From positions 1 through 64,000 of the forward strand of contig CAMJKP010000006.1 of NCBI GenBank assembly GCA_946406435.1: a stretch of DNA of 64,000 nucleotides. Direction: 5' to 3'. Below the pieces are notes generated by a model. That model had not been told where the DNA came from and searched no databases. It worked only from the letters and a program-made list of their open reading frames with translations. This DNA is from an uncultured Prevotellaceae bacterium. GTDB lineage: Bacteria > Bacteroidota > Bacteroidia > Bacteroidales > Bacteroidaceae. The position numbers and the translations under genes were made by a program. Shown here in pieces: positions 7,951-17,020 of this stretch (position 1 is the stretch's first letter; the number at the start of each line of letters is the position of its first letter).

Positions 7951-9939
7951 ATGAATAGAAAGCTATTCCTGACATCACTCGCTATTATCAGTTCTCTTGG
8001 CTCTTATGCCCAGAGCAACGAGATGATTATTCAGGCAAAGAAACCAGGTGCTGCTATCCAAAGCACAATGTACGGTATTTTTTTCGAGGATATAAACTAT
8101 GCTGCCGACGGAGGCCTCTATGCCGAGATGGTGGCAAACCGTTCTTTCGAGTACCCCAACAACTTTGCTTGCTGGGACATATCCGGCAAAGTAAGCCTGA
8201 AGGATGACGGACCTTTCGACAAGAATCCTCACTATGTTCGCCTTGCACCATCAGGTTTCCGCGACAAGCACACCATGATTGAAAATCATGGTTTCTTCGG
8301 CATGGGTGTAAAGAAGGATCAGGAATACCGTTTTACGGTATGGGCTCGCTGTCCAGAGGGAGGAAACGCAAAAATTTGGGTTGACCTTGTGGATAACGCC
8401 ACTATGACCGACGACCAGAAGTTAGGTAACGGAGGAATTGACATCAGCGGCAAGGAATGGAAGAAATACACCCTTATCCTGAAGCCTAAGAAGACATTCG
8501 AGAAGGCTCACCTCCGCGTATGGGGCGACAGCAAGGTCATAACGGACCTTGAGCACATCAGCCTCTTCCCAGTCGATACATGGAAAGGTCGCGAGAACGG
8601 TATGCGCAAAGATCTTGCTCAGGCATTAAATGACATGAAGCCGGGAATTTTCCGTTTCCCTGGAGGATGTATCGTTGAAGGCACAGACCTCGAAACACGC
8701 TACCAATGGAAGAATACGGTAGGACCTGTAGAGAACCGTCCTTTGAACGAGAACCGCTGGCACTACACATTCACTAAACGCTATTACCCTAACTATTTCC
8801 AGAGCTACGGACTTGGATTCTTCGAGTTCTTCCAACTCTGCGAGGACTTCGGATGTGATGCTCTTCCTGTACTCAACTGCGGTATGGCTTGTCAGTATCA
8901 GAATCCGGAGAAAAGCGACCAGTATGTTGCTCTCGATGCACTTGAGCCATACATTCAGGATGCTCTCGACCTTATTGAGTTTGCCAATGGCGATGCAAGC
9001 ACCACTTGGGGTAAGGTACGTGCGGATATGGGGCACCCAGAGCCCTTCAACCTCAAATTCCTCGCCATCGGAAATGAGCAATGGGACTATAAGAACAACC
9101 CGGCTTTCACATCTCGTCTGAAGAAATTCCTTGACGTTCTCAAGGCAAAGCACCCTGAAATTAAATATATTGGAACAACAGGCCCCGACTCTGAAGGTGA
9201 CAAATTCGATACGCTCCAGCCGAAGATGAAAGAACTGAAGGTTGACCTTTACGACGAGCATTTCTATCGTAATGAGCAATGGTTCACAGATTCTATCAAC
9301 CGCCATCGCTATGACAAATACGACCGTTCAAAGGGTGCTCCGAAGGTATTTGCCGGAGAGTATGCCTGTCACGGCAAGGGAAAGAAATGGAACCACTTCA
9401 ACGCTGCCCTTCTCGAAGCAGCCTTCATGACCGGATATGAGCGTAATGCAGATGTCGTCCACATGGCTACTTACGCCCCACTCTTTGCCCATGTGGAAGG
9501 TTGGCAATGGCGCCCTGACGCTATCTGGTACGACAACCTCAACTCTTTCAAAACCTGCTCATACTGGGTACAATATCTCTACGCCCACTATAAAGGCACA
9601 AACGTACTTCCACTCACTATGAACAATAAGGCTGTGGCAGGTGATAGTGACCAGAACGGACTATCAGCTTCGGCTGTAATCAATAAGCCTACAGGTGAGA
9701 TATACGTCAAAGTTGCCAACATCAGCGACAAAGCCCAGAGTATCAAGCTCAACCTCAAGGGCATCAAGGCTCTCACAAGCGGTAAGGTTATCACCCTACA
9801 TTCTGATAACCCAATAGCAGAGAACTCTATTCAGAGACCAGATGCTATCCAACCTGTCGAGAAGGAAATCGAGGTTTCCGGCTCAATTCTTGACACAGAG
9901 GTACCAGCAAAGACATTTGCTGTATTTGTTCTAAAATAA
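7951..9939 (+). CDS. Secreted GH51 alpha-L-arabinofuranosidase
   Basis: This 662-residue protein has signal peptide MNRKLFLTSLAIISSLGSYAQ, so it acts in the periplasm or outside. The opening motif TMYGIFFEDINYAADGGLYAEM is the GH51 hallmark. The catalytic acid/base is Glu376 in LAIGNEQW and the nucleophile is Glu470 in VFAGEYACHG. FRFPGGC marks the substrate pocket and the C-terminal beta-sandwich ends near residue 655. Length and motifs are normal for Bacteroidota GH51 enzymes. It removes terminal L-arabinose from arabinan or arabinoxylan fragments and pairs with the divergent GH43. A strong terminator follows 14 bases after the stop. Confidence 0.95.
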   Translation: MNRKLFLTSLAIISSLGSYAQSNEMIIQAKKPGAAIQSTMYGIFFEDINYAADGGLYAEMVANRSFEYPNNFACWDISGKVSLKDDGPFDKNPHYVRLAPSGFRDKHTMIENHGFFGMGVKKDQEYRFTVWARCPEGGNAKIWVDLVDNATMTDDQKLGNGGIDISGKEWKKYTLILKPKKTFEKAHLRVWGDSKVITDLEHISLFPVDTWKGRENGMRKDLAQALNDMKPGIFRFPGGCIVEGTDLETRYQWKNTVGPVENRPLNENRWHYTFTKRYYPNYFQSYGLGFFEFFQLCEDFGCDALPVLNCGMACQYQNPEKSDQYVALDALEPYIQDALDLIEFANGDASTTWGKVRADMGHPEPFNLKFLAIGNEQWDYKNNPAFTSRLKKFLDVLKAKHPEIKYIGTTGPDSEGDKFDTLQPKMKELKVDLYDEHFYRNEQWFTDSINRHRYDKYDRSKGAPKVFAGEYACHGKGKKWNHFNAALLEAAFMTGYERNADVVHMATYAPLFAHVEGWQWRPDAIWYDNLNSFKTCSYWVQYLYAHYKGTNVLPLTMNNKAVAGDSDQNGLSASAVINKPTGEIYVKVANISDKAQSIKLNLKGIKALTSGKVITLHSDNPIAENSIQRPDAIQPVEKEIEVSGSILDTEVPAKTFAVFVLK

Positions 9940-9952
9940 TGTTTTAGATATA

Positions 9953-9983
9953 ACAAAGGGTGAACGATTCGTTCACCCTTTGT
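9953..9983 (+). terminator. Terminator after the GH51 gene
   Basis: A 13-base perfect inverted repeat, ACAAAGGGTGAAC (9953-9965) and its complement (9971-9983), encloses a 5-base loop. The T tract is short. It may also stop leftward transcription from the neighbouring pseudogene. Confidence 0.8.
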
Positions 9984-10077
9984 CTATTTCTACATATAAA
10001 CACTAAAAACATTTGTTCATACCACGAATAGCTCCAAAACTTAATCGGAAATTAATTTTACTATATTTCCCCATACC

Positions 10078-10498
10078 CTAATGTTTACTAAAGAACTTGG
10101 ATCTGTGCAAACGTCTAATATAACTCTTTTTTGAAGGGACTTGTTTTACTGATCCATAAACAACAACAGCATCATATCCATAAGCTCGTGCTCTTTCATC
10201 TTCATCGAAGATGTAGATTTTTGTCATTGGACCTATCGCGTCAGGATAATATTCCTTAAGCTTAGCACACTCGGAGAAATAGCGACTTTTATCCCTTCGA
10301 GCATCACCTCCCCGAACCAGTATAAAAAGCTACTTTTTTATGTGTAAAATCAAAATTCAACCTACATGCTGAAGCCAGCTTATTTAACTGCATAGCCTCA
10401 TGTTGATTAATCGTATCATTTACCAACTGCCTTTTCCCTTGTGAATAAGAGGAGGTAAAAGACATTATCAACATCAGAAAAGCAATTAAGCACCTCAT
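10078..10498 (-). pseudogene. Frameshifted, shortened paralog of the neighbouring secreted protein
   Basis: The first 64 codons (signal peptide MRCLIAFLMLIMSFTSSYSQ) end at a stop just after a run of four G (10310-10313, leftward). Reading on in the next frame gives GGDARRDKSRYF, then IGPMTKIYIFDE, then GYDAVVVYGSVK, before a TAG at 10078-10080. These match GGDKARYF, ISPLDNGTLYIFDE and GYDAAILFWSKS of the intact gene at 10521-11291 in the same order. One extra G in the run would explain the shift. The product would be about 140 residues, lacking the second half of the paralog. A sequencing error at the homopolymer remains possible, but the 3' truncation does not depend on it. Confidence 0.8.
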
Positions 10499-10520
10499 AG
10501 CCTGTTCTTTATTGTTTTAT

Positions 10521-11291
10521 CTATCGTTTTGAAATCTTATCCAAAACCTTTATTTTCTCTTCATTCGACAATTCAAGAAAATCCTCGGAAAAGTATCTAA
10601 AATAAGGATCATTACTTTTATTAAACTGCTTAAATTCTGATGATGTGCCCCAACACCCAAGGTTTGAATCCTCATCCTCTTTGTATTGCTTCTCTCCACG
10701 AAAAGTACAATACGCTATGTTATTTTTCTTATCCAACCGATATGTATAAACCAACAAATGATAACATCCATCCTCATAACGTAAGAACTCGAGTGTCCCA
10801 CTTGTTATAATCTTTGCATAAAGTCTGATAAGCGTCTCGTTCTTAGCAAGATAAGAATTAGACTTATATTTCCATGTTTTCCTCAATTTCTTAACCAGTT
10901 TATCCTTTGGAAGAAAAGATTTACTCCAGAATAAGATTGCGGCATCATAACCACCAGATTCTTTCTTTTGAGTTTCATCGAAGATATACAAAGTGCCATT
11001 ATCCAAAGGAGAAATCTTATCCGTAAGATGTTTTCTTTGCATATCGAAATATCTTGCCTTATCACCACCTTGAAGAAATCCCACCACCTTATCCGTAAAG
11101 TCAAAACCATTCAAGAAATCTTTGAAAACTGCATTCAAAAAGGCACTCTCATAACTGTTCAACATTGGCGAACTATCTCCCATTTTATCCAAATGATCCA
11201 AAATCTCCTCTGGAACATCATTATTTGCCCGGATTTGTCCGAACAAATTCACACTTACGAAAAATGACATTAAAATCATTAAATGTCTCAT
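10521..11291 (-). CDS. Secreted protein of unknown function
   Basis: This is a 256-residue protein with signal peptide MRHLMILMSFFVSVNLFGQ and no lipobox or membrane segment afterwards. I do not recognise the family. The conserved core, judged by the frameshifted neighbour, is GFDFTDKVVGFLQGGDKARYF, TLYIFDE and GGYDAAILFWSK. It is an isolated leftward gene with its own promoter and lies 22 bases before the pseudogene, so the pair arose by tandem duplication. Confidence 0.75.
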   Translation of the reverse strand: MRHLMILMSFFVSVNLFGQIRANNDVPEEILDHLDKMGDSSPMLNSYESAFLNAVFKDFLNGFDFTDKVVGFLQGGDKARYFDMQRKHLTDKISPLDNGTLYIFDETQKKESGGYDAAILFWSKSFLPKDKLVKKLRKTWKYKSNSYLAKNETLIRLYAKIITSGTLEFLRYEDGCYHLLVYTYRLDKKNNIAYCTFRGEKQYKEDEDSNLGCWGTSSEFKQFNKSNDPYFRYFSEDFLELSNEEKIKVLDKISKR

Positions 11292-11350
11292 AATCCTATG
11301 ATTTATGGAATTGATAGTTATTTGTTCTTATCAGTTTTATTATTCAAGGG

Positions 11351-11381
11351 CAAAAGTAAACAAATTTCCCAATACCACCAA
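11351..11381 (-). promoter_or_regulatory. Promoter of the secreted-protein gene
   Basis: Leftward TTG (11379-11381) lies 20 bases before TACTTTTG (11351-11358). The leader is about 50 bases. Confidence 0.6.
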
Positions 11382-11463
11382 GATTTTCGGGAAAATTTTC
11401 AATAGAAGTAAAACCGTTATGACTCCTATGTACCTCCCTTGCAAGTCCCATTTTTATCATAAG

Positions 11464-11565
11464 ATAATCCATCGATTATCCATCGGTAATCCATCGATAC
11501 TCCATCGTTTCGATGGACTAACAATGGAGATGCGATGGAGTAACGATGGAGTATCTATGGAGGAA
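11464..11565. repeat. Palindromic 11-bp phased element, CTCCATCG family, copy 1
   Basis: Four 11-base units ending CCATCG (from 11464, 11475, 11486, 11497) are followed by a TTT spacer (11508-11510) and five inverted units beginning CGATGG or a variant (11511, 11522, 11533, 11544, 11555). It sits between divergent genes, upstream of sppA. Its right end resembles that of the copy at 60936-61041 with a few changes. An ORF of 125 codons across it is only the translated repeat. Confidence 0.9.
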
Positions 11566-11675
11566 CAGCCGATAAAAAACGAAGGCAGAAACGACTTGTG
11601 GCATCGTGGAAAACAACCGTTTGCAAATATGTTTGTCTATTTTTTCTTGTTTTCAAAGTATTTTTGGCATAATTC

Positions 11676-11707
11676 TTGGTAATTTACAATATTTTTTTGT
11701 ATCTTTG
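11676..11707 (+). promoter_or_regulatory. Promoter of sppA and the downstream run
   Basis: TTG (11676-11678) is followed after 21 bases by TATCTTTG (11700-11707). It lies 47 bases before the GTG start at 11755. Confidence 0.65.
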
Positions 11708-11754
11708 CAGTCAATTTACATTATTAATATAGAAAATTTCAATAAATAAGCACA

Positions 11755-13551
11755 GTGAAAGATTTCATTAAGCATACCCTTGCCACCGTAGTAGGCATAT
11801 TCATTTTCGGTATCATCAGCTGTATTTTGATGCTTATGAGCATCGTAGGTATGGTGGCATCTGGTAGTCAGGCAACAACCATTGACGATAATTCTGTACT
11901 TGTCATCAAGCTCAAGGGAGAGATTACGGATCGCTCCAACGATGAAGGTAACCCGTTGGCTACACTTCTCGGTGACAACGCCGAGTCTCAGGGGCTTTAC
12001 AATATCGTAGAGGCTATCAAACGTGCAAAAGAGAACGACGAGATAAAAGGAATTTACATAGAAGCCGGAGAGATTGTAGCCGAACCGGCAACAATAACTG
12101 CTTTGCGCGATGCTCTCAAGGACTTCAAGAAATCAAAGAAGTTCATCGTGGCATACGCTGACCAGTATTCACAGGGCAGCTACTATGTCAGTAGCGTTGC
12201 CGACAAGGTATGGATAAACCCACAGGGTATGCTCTTTTTCCACGGTATGGCTTCTCAGCCACAATATTTACGTGACGTCCTTGCGAAACTTGGCATAAAG
12301 ATACAGGTGGTAAAGGTTGGTCAGTATAAGAGTGCTACCGAGAGATATACTGAGAATCACATGAGCGATGCTAACCGCGAACAGGTAACAGCATACATTT
12401 CAGGTATTTGGAATCACATGCTCAAGGGTATTGCCGAAAGCAGAAAGATAAGCGTTGATTCACTCAACGCATACGCAGATCAGGTTATGGATTTTTCCAG
12501 CACCGAGAATCTGAAGAAGAACAAACTTATCGATGGCACCCTCTATACCGATCAAATCAAGGGTGAAGTAAAGAAGTTACTGAAAATAGACGATGACGAC
12601 GACATTTCACAGGTAAGCGTAACGCAGATGCTTCAGGCTAAGAGCGAGTCAGCTTCAAGCGATAATGAGATTGCAGTTTACTTCTGTGAGGGCAATATTG
12701 TACATGACCCCAACGAAAACTTCATAATGGGGGGAGGCTCTACCATTATCGATACTAAGGTGTGCAAGGACCTCGAAGGCCTCGCCAAGAACGATAACGT
12801 AAAGGCGGTTGTTATCCGTATCAATTCTGGAGGTGGAAGTGCATACGCATCAGAACAGATGTGGCATCAGATTGTAGAGTTGAAGAAGGTTAAGCCTGTG
12901 GTAATCTCAATGGGCGGTATGGCTGCATCTGGCGGTTACTATATGTCGTGTGGAGCCACATGGATTGTAGCAGAACCTACTACTCTGACTGGTAGCATCG
13001 GTATCTTCGGGGCATACCCAGACATAAGCAACCTCATGACAAGTAAGCTTGGATTCAAATACGACGAAGTGAAGACAAATAAGAACTCCACAATGTCAAT
13101 TGTACCAATGGCACGTCCTTTCTCGGGTGAGGAGCTGAATATTCTTCAGAGCTATATAGACCGCGGATATTCTCTCTTCCGCAAGCGTGTGGCTGACGGA
13201 CGTCACCTCAAGGTTGAGGATGTGGAAAAGATTGCACAGGGACGTGTTTGGCTGGGTAAGGATGCTATCGGCATTAAGCTTGTTGACCAGCTTGGAAGTC
13301 TCAAGGATGCTATCGACATGGCAGCTAAGTTTGCCAAGATCAAGGATAACGACTATTACACCGGCACCTATCCGGCTCCTGAGAAGTGGACAGAAACCAT
13401 TCTCCAGAACGCAACAGGTGGTGGCAACTACCTTGATGCACAGCTTAAGGAAACGCTTGGCGAATACTACGAGCCATTCATGCTGATGAAGACTCTACGT
13501 CATCAGAATCCTGTTCAGGCAAGGATGCTGGAAAGTTTCAAGGTAAATTAA
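11755..13551 (+). CDS. sppA: Signal peptide peptidase SppA, 67-kDa type
   Basis: The 598-residue protein has an N-terminal membrane anchor (residues 9-37) and two tandem S49 peptidase halves. The catalytic dyad expected for the long SppA type is present: Lys192 in VGQYKSATE in the first half and Ser392 in GGMAASGGYY in the second. It clears signal peptides from the inner membrane. The start is GTG at 11755; the sequence MKDFIKHTLATVVG begins like other Bacteroidota SppA proteins and no ATG fits. lpxK follows 15 bases after the stop. Confidence 0.95.
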   Translation: MKDFIKHTLATVVGIFIFGIISCILMLMSIVGMVASGSQATTIDDNSVLVIKLKGEITDRSNDEGNPLATLLGDNAESQGLYNIVEAIKRAKENDEIKGIYIEAGEIVAEPATITALRDALKDFKKSKKFIVAYADQYSQGSYYVSSVADKVWINPQGMLFFHGMASQPQYLRDVLAKLGIKIQVVKVGQYKSATERYTENHMSDANREQVTAYISGIWNHMLKGIAESRKISVDSLNAYADQVMDFSSTENLKKNKLIDGTLYTDQIKGEVKKLLKIDDDDDISQVSVTQMLQAKSESASSDNEIAVYFCEGNIVHDPNENFIMGGGSTIIDTKVCKDLEGLAKNDNVKAVVIRINSGGGSAYASEQMWHQIVELKKVKPVVISMGGMAASGGYYMSCGATWIVAEPTTLTGSIGIFGAYPDISNLMTSKLGFKYDEVKTNKNSTMSIVPMARPFSGEELNILQSYIDRGYSLFRKRVADGRHLKVEDVEKIAQGRVWLGKDAIGIKLVDQLGSLKDAIDMAAKFAKIKDNDYYTGTYPAPEKWTETILQNATGGGNYLDAQLKETLGEYYEPFMLMKTLRHQNPVQARMLESFKVN

Positions 13552-13566
13552 TACCCACTTCTTTTA

Positions 13567-14778
13567 ATGGAAGGCGATTTTATCAAAATAAACGAGTGGC
13601 TACTCCCATTCTCATGGTGTTATGGTTTGGGAGTCGGAATAAGGAACACGCTCTTCGATCTTGGTATCCTGAAGAGCCGTTCTTTTGACGTGCCCGTCAT
13701 CTCCGTTGGTAATATCACCGTGGGAGGCTCGGGTAAGACCCCACACGTAGAATACCTTATCCGACTGCTCCATAACAAATATCGCGTGGCAGTTTTGTCA
13801 CGTGGCTATAAGCGCAAGACCAAGGGATTCATCCTCGCAGATGAAAACTCCACGATGAGGGATATTGGTGATGAGCCTTACCAGATGCACAGAAAGTTCA
13901 AGGACGTGAGTATCGCTGTGGATCGCAACAGATGTAATGGAATTGAACGCATCACCACCGATGAAGCGACCAAGGATACTGATGTCATCCTCCTTGATGA
14001 TGCCTATCAGCATCGTTATGTAAAACCTGGTATAAATATCCTTCTGGTTGATTATCATCGACTTATCATCTACGACAAGCTGCTGCCTGCCGGTCGTCTG
14101 CGCGAACCGAAGGAAGGCAAGACAAGAGCCGACATAGTGATAGTGACCAAGTGCCCGAAAGACTTGAAACCTATGTCTTTCCGAGTACTCACAAGAGCTC
14201 TGAACCTATTCCCTTATCAGCAGCTCTACTTCACATGTCTTCAATATGGCGACCTGAAGGCGATTTACCACGAAGGTACACGCCCTCTTGACGACATAAA
14301 GCCCGATGAGAACATCCTACTCGTCACAGGAATAGCATCACCAGAACAGATGGTAGAAGACCTCACTCCATATTCCAAGAACATCATTTCTCTGGAATTC
14401 AGCGACCACCATCAGTTTAATGCGGATGACGTGGAGAAGATAAACAACACCTTTGCGATGATGAATACCCCACGTATCATCATCACGACAGAGAAGGATG
14501 CCACACGATTGGAAAACATCGAAGGATTATCCGAAGATGTTAGGAACAATATCTACACATTGCCAGTAGAGGTACAGGTGATGCTCGACCAACAGGAGAA
14601 GTTCGACGAGGTGATTCTGAGCTACGTTCAGAAGAACTCACGAAACAGTACCCTCACAAAGGAGAAGAACCGAAAGATACAGGAGGCAAAGAAACCTACA
14701 GAATCAAAGGAGAAGCCGATACGACTGCCGGACAATAACGACAGTCAGGCAAGTAAGCCGAAGAAGATTAGGTTCTAG
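13567..14778 (+). CDS. lpxK: Tetraacyldisaccharide 4'-kinase (lipid A synthesis)
   Basis: LpxK phosphorylates the 4' position of the lipid A disaccharide at the inner membrane. The Walker A motif GNITVGGSGKTP (G53-T58 core) sits close to the N-terminus as is usual for the family, and DVILLDDAYQHR matches the conserved aspartate region. The first 300 residues align with the family pattern. Residues from about 360 on form an extra charged tail (KKNSRNSTLTKEKNRK onward) not needed for activity and probably disordered. It is the second gene of the sppA run; thiL follows 15 bases later. Confidence 0.93.
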   Translation: MEGDFIKINEWLLPFSWCYGLGVGIRNTLFDLGILKSRSFDVPVISVGNITVGGSGKTPHVEYLIRLLHNKYRVAVLSRGYKRKTKGFILADENSTMRDIGDEPYQMHRKFKDVSIAVDRNRCNGIERITTDEATKDTDVILLDDAYQHRYVKPGINILLVDYHRLIIYDKLLPAGRLREPKEGKTRADIVIVTKCPKDLKPMSFRVLTRALNLFPYQQLYFTCLQYGDLKAIYHEGTRPLDDIKPDENILLVTGIASPEQMVEDLTPYSKNIISLEFSDHHQFNADDVEKINNTFAMMNTPRIIITTEKDATRLENIEGLSEDVRNNIYTLPVEVQVMLDQQEKFDEVILSYVQKNSRNSTLTKEKNRKIQEAKKPTESKEKPIRLPDNNDSQASKPKKIRF

Positions 14779-14793
14779 ATACGAAAACAAAAA

Positions 14794-15861
14794 ATGGAAA
14801 TAAACAAACTTGGTGAGTTCGGTCTTATTGACCACCTCACAAAAGACATAGAAATAAAGAATGCATCCACACTCAAGGGCGTGGGTGATGACTGTGCAGT
14901 ACTTGACCACAGCAAGGATTTCAAGGACAGCGTTTCGCTCGTTTCTACCGATATGTTGATGGAAGGCGTCCACTTCGACCTCACATACGTGGATATGAAA
15001 CACCTTGGCTACAAGTCGGCTATGGTGAATATCTCTGATATCTTCGCCATGGGTGGAACTCCACGCCAAATGGTAGTAAGCATAGCCCTTTCAAAGCGTT
15101 TCAGCGTAGAAGACCTTGAAGATTTCTACCTCGGACTTAGAATGGCATGCGACAAATGGAATGTCGATATTGTTGGAGGTGACACCACATCTTCACTTAC
15201 CGGTCTTGCAATCTCCATTACCGTAATGGGCGATGCAGCCAAGGAAGATGTGATTTACCGTTCTGGAGCAAAGGATACAGATCTTATCTGCGTATCAGGA
15301 GATCTGGGAGCCGCATATTGTGGCTTGCAAGTTCTTGAGCGTGAGAAAGCTGTATATTACCAGCAGTTGAAGGAAGCTCAGCAGAAGGGCAAGGACACAT
15401 CTACAATTGAGTTTGCTCCCGAGTTTGCTGGCAAGGAGTATCTCCTTGAACGTCAGCTTCAGCCTGAGGCTCGTGGAGATGTGCTAAAGCAGCTACGCGA
15501 GGCTGGCATACGCCCAACAAGCATGATTGACATTTCCGACGGTCTTTCTTCTGAGATAATGCACATCTGCAAGGAGAGCAATACAGGTTGCCGACTGTTC
15601 GAGAAGGAGATACCAATCGACTACCAGACCGCTGTAATGGCAGAGGAGATGAACATGAACCTCACCACTTGTGCTCTGAATGGCGGAGAGGACTATGAGT
15701 TGCTCTTCACTTGCTCTATTGGTGACTATGAGAAAGTAAAGAACCTTGAAGGTATCCGTGTCATCGGACATATCACCAAGCCAGAACTTGGATGTCAGCT
15801 CGTCACACGCGATGGACAAGAATTTGAACTGAAGGCACAAGGCTGGAATCATTGCGAGTGA
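14794..15861 (+). CDS. thiL: Thiamine-monophosphate kinase
   Basis: ThiL makes thiamine diphosphate from the monophosphate using ATP. The 355-residue protein shows the N-terminal GEFGLIDHL, the metal and nucleotide motifs GVGDDCAVLD and STDMLMEGVHFDL, VGGDTTSS, and ISDGLSSEIMHI with NGGEDYELLFT near the end, all typical of ThiL. Length is normal. It sits between lpxK and holB in the same direction, with a small heptad-repeat spacer before holB. Confidence 0.95.
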   Translation: MEINKLGEFGLIDHLTKDIEIKNASTLKGVGDDCAVLDHSKDFKDSVSLVSTDMLMEGVHFDLTYVDMKHLGYKSAMVNISDIFAMGGTPRQMVVSIALSKRFSVEDLEDFYLGLRMACDKWNVDIVGGDTTSSLTGLAISITVMGDAAKEDVIYRSGAKDTDLICVSGDLGAAYCGLQVLEREKAVYYQQLKEAQQKGKDTSTIEFAPEFAGKEYLLERQLQPEARGDVLKQLREAGIRPTSMIDISDGLSSEIMHICKESNTGCRLFEKEIPIDYQTAVMAEEMNMNLTTCALNGGEDYELLFTCSIGDYEKVKNLEGIRVIGHITKPELGCQLVTRDGQEFELKAQGWNHCE

Positions 15862-15864
15862 TGT

Positions 15865-15892
15865 TTAGGGGTTAGAGATTAGCGGTTAGAGA
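15865..15892 (+). repeat. Four 7-bp units before the holB start
   Basis: TTAGGGG, TTAGAGA, TTAGCGG, TTAGAGA run without gaps from 15865 to 15892, ending 2 bases before the TTG start of holB. It fills nearly the whole thiL-holB spacer. Compare the 35-bp heptad arrays before gldH, xusC and xusD. Confidence 0.8.
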
Positions 15893-15894
15893 AA

Positions 15895-17010
15895 TTGAAA
15901 TTCGAGGACATCATAGGACAGCGTGAGATGGTGGAGCGCCTACGCAATCTGGCAGACAACAACCGTCTGCCACATGCCATTATGCTTTGCGGTCCACAAG
16001 GCTCAGGAAAGATGGCTCTTGCTATTGCATTGGCAAGTCATTTGCTCGGAACAAGTGAACAGGCATGGAGTATGCTCAACATCTTCCAGCATCCAGACCT
16101 GCACTTCGCATTCCCTATCATCCGTCCGAAAGGCGCATCAGCCGATAAGAAGTTTGATTCTGATGACTATATGCCAGAATGGCTTGAGATGCTCAGAAAA
16201 GATGGTGCATACTTTGATTTGCCCACTTGGCTCAACAACATAAAAGTAGAGAACCAGCAGAGTGCCATTCCCGTAGCCGAGAGCGACCGCCTAACCCGCC
16301 TTTTCTTAATGAAATCAAATCAAGGCGGCAAGAAAATCGCAATCATCTGGCTGCCCGAGAAGATGAACATCGAGTGTGCCAATAAGATGTTGAAACTCAT
16401 TGAGGAACCACCTGCAGAGTCTCTATTTATCATGGTCAGCAACCATCCAGAACAGTTGCTGGAGACTATCAGGAGTCGTGTTCAGCGCTTTGATGTCAAG
16501 CCAATAACACAGGAGGACATCATCGATGCTCTGATGAATAAACGCGGACTAAGCCAAAACGATGCCGTCAGAACAGCACGCATAGCAGGTGGTAACTGGC
16601 TCAAAGCAACGTCTTTCCTTGAGCCAGGAAACGAAGAAGCGTTGTTCTTCGACATGTATGTAATGCTCATGCGATTAGCATACACACGCAAAGTAAGCGA
16701 CCTGAAGAAATGGGCAGAACAATGTGCAACTTTAGGACGCGAGAAGCAAATTAGAATGCTCCAAGCCTTCCAAAGGCTCACACGCGAATACTTTATGTAC
16801 AACTTTCATCAGCCATCTATCACATATATGACTGAAGAAGAAGAAAACTTTGCCCAAAAGTTTGCTCCATTCATTAATGAGAATAACATTATCGGCATGT
16901 ACGAGCTCTTCCAGAGAGTGATTCGCGACATCGGACAGAATGCCAATCCAAAGATTCAGTTCTTCGACCTGACAATGAAGATGGCAGTATTTATTCATAA
17001 GCAGAAGTAA
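15895..17010 (+). CDS. holB: DNA polymerase III delta-prime subunit
   Basis: This 371-residue clamp-loader subunit begins at a TTG codon at 15895; MKFEDIIGQREM matches the usual N-terminus MxFxDIIGQ and there is no in-frame ATG nearby. The Walker A motif GPQGSGK is at residues 33-39, followed by an AAA+ fold with a sensor-type stretch KMLKLIEEPPAESLF and SRVQRFDVKP. The insertion between residues 60 and 130 is typical of Bacteroidota HolB. It acts in loading the sliding clamp. ricT follows 10 bases after the stop, a conserved arrangement in this phylum. Confidence 0.9.
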   Translation: MKFEDIIGQREMVERLRNLADNNRLPHAIMLCGPQGSGKMALAIALASHLLGTSEQAWSMLNIFQHPDLHFAFPIIRPKGASADKKFDSDDYMPEWLEMLRKDGAYFDLPTWLNNIKVENQQSAIPVAESDRLTRLFLMKSNQGGKKIAIIWLPEKMNIECANKMLKLIEEPPAESLFIMVSNHPEQLLETIRSRVQRFDVKPITQEDIIDALMNKRGLSQNDAVRTARIAGGNWLKATSFLEPGNEEALFFDMYVMLMRLAYTRKVSDLKKWAEQCATLGREKQIRMLQAFQRLTREYFMYNFHQPSITYMTEEEENFAQKFAPFINENNIIGMYELFQRVIRDIGQNANPKIQFFDLTMKMAVFIHKQK

Positions 17011-17020
17011 TAAAAAGATA

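Noticed and set aside
8626..9306. 226-codon leftward frame
   Set aside because: Antisense of the GH51 gene within its catalytic region.
11305..11682. 125-codon frame rich in DGxxMExRW motifs
   Set aside because: The peptide is the translation of the 11-bp palindromic repeat; similar frames appear over each copy.
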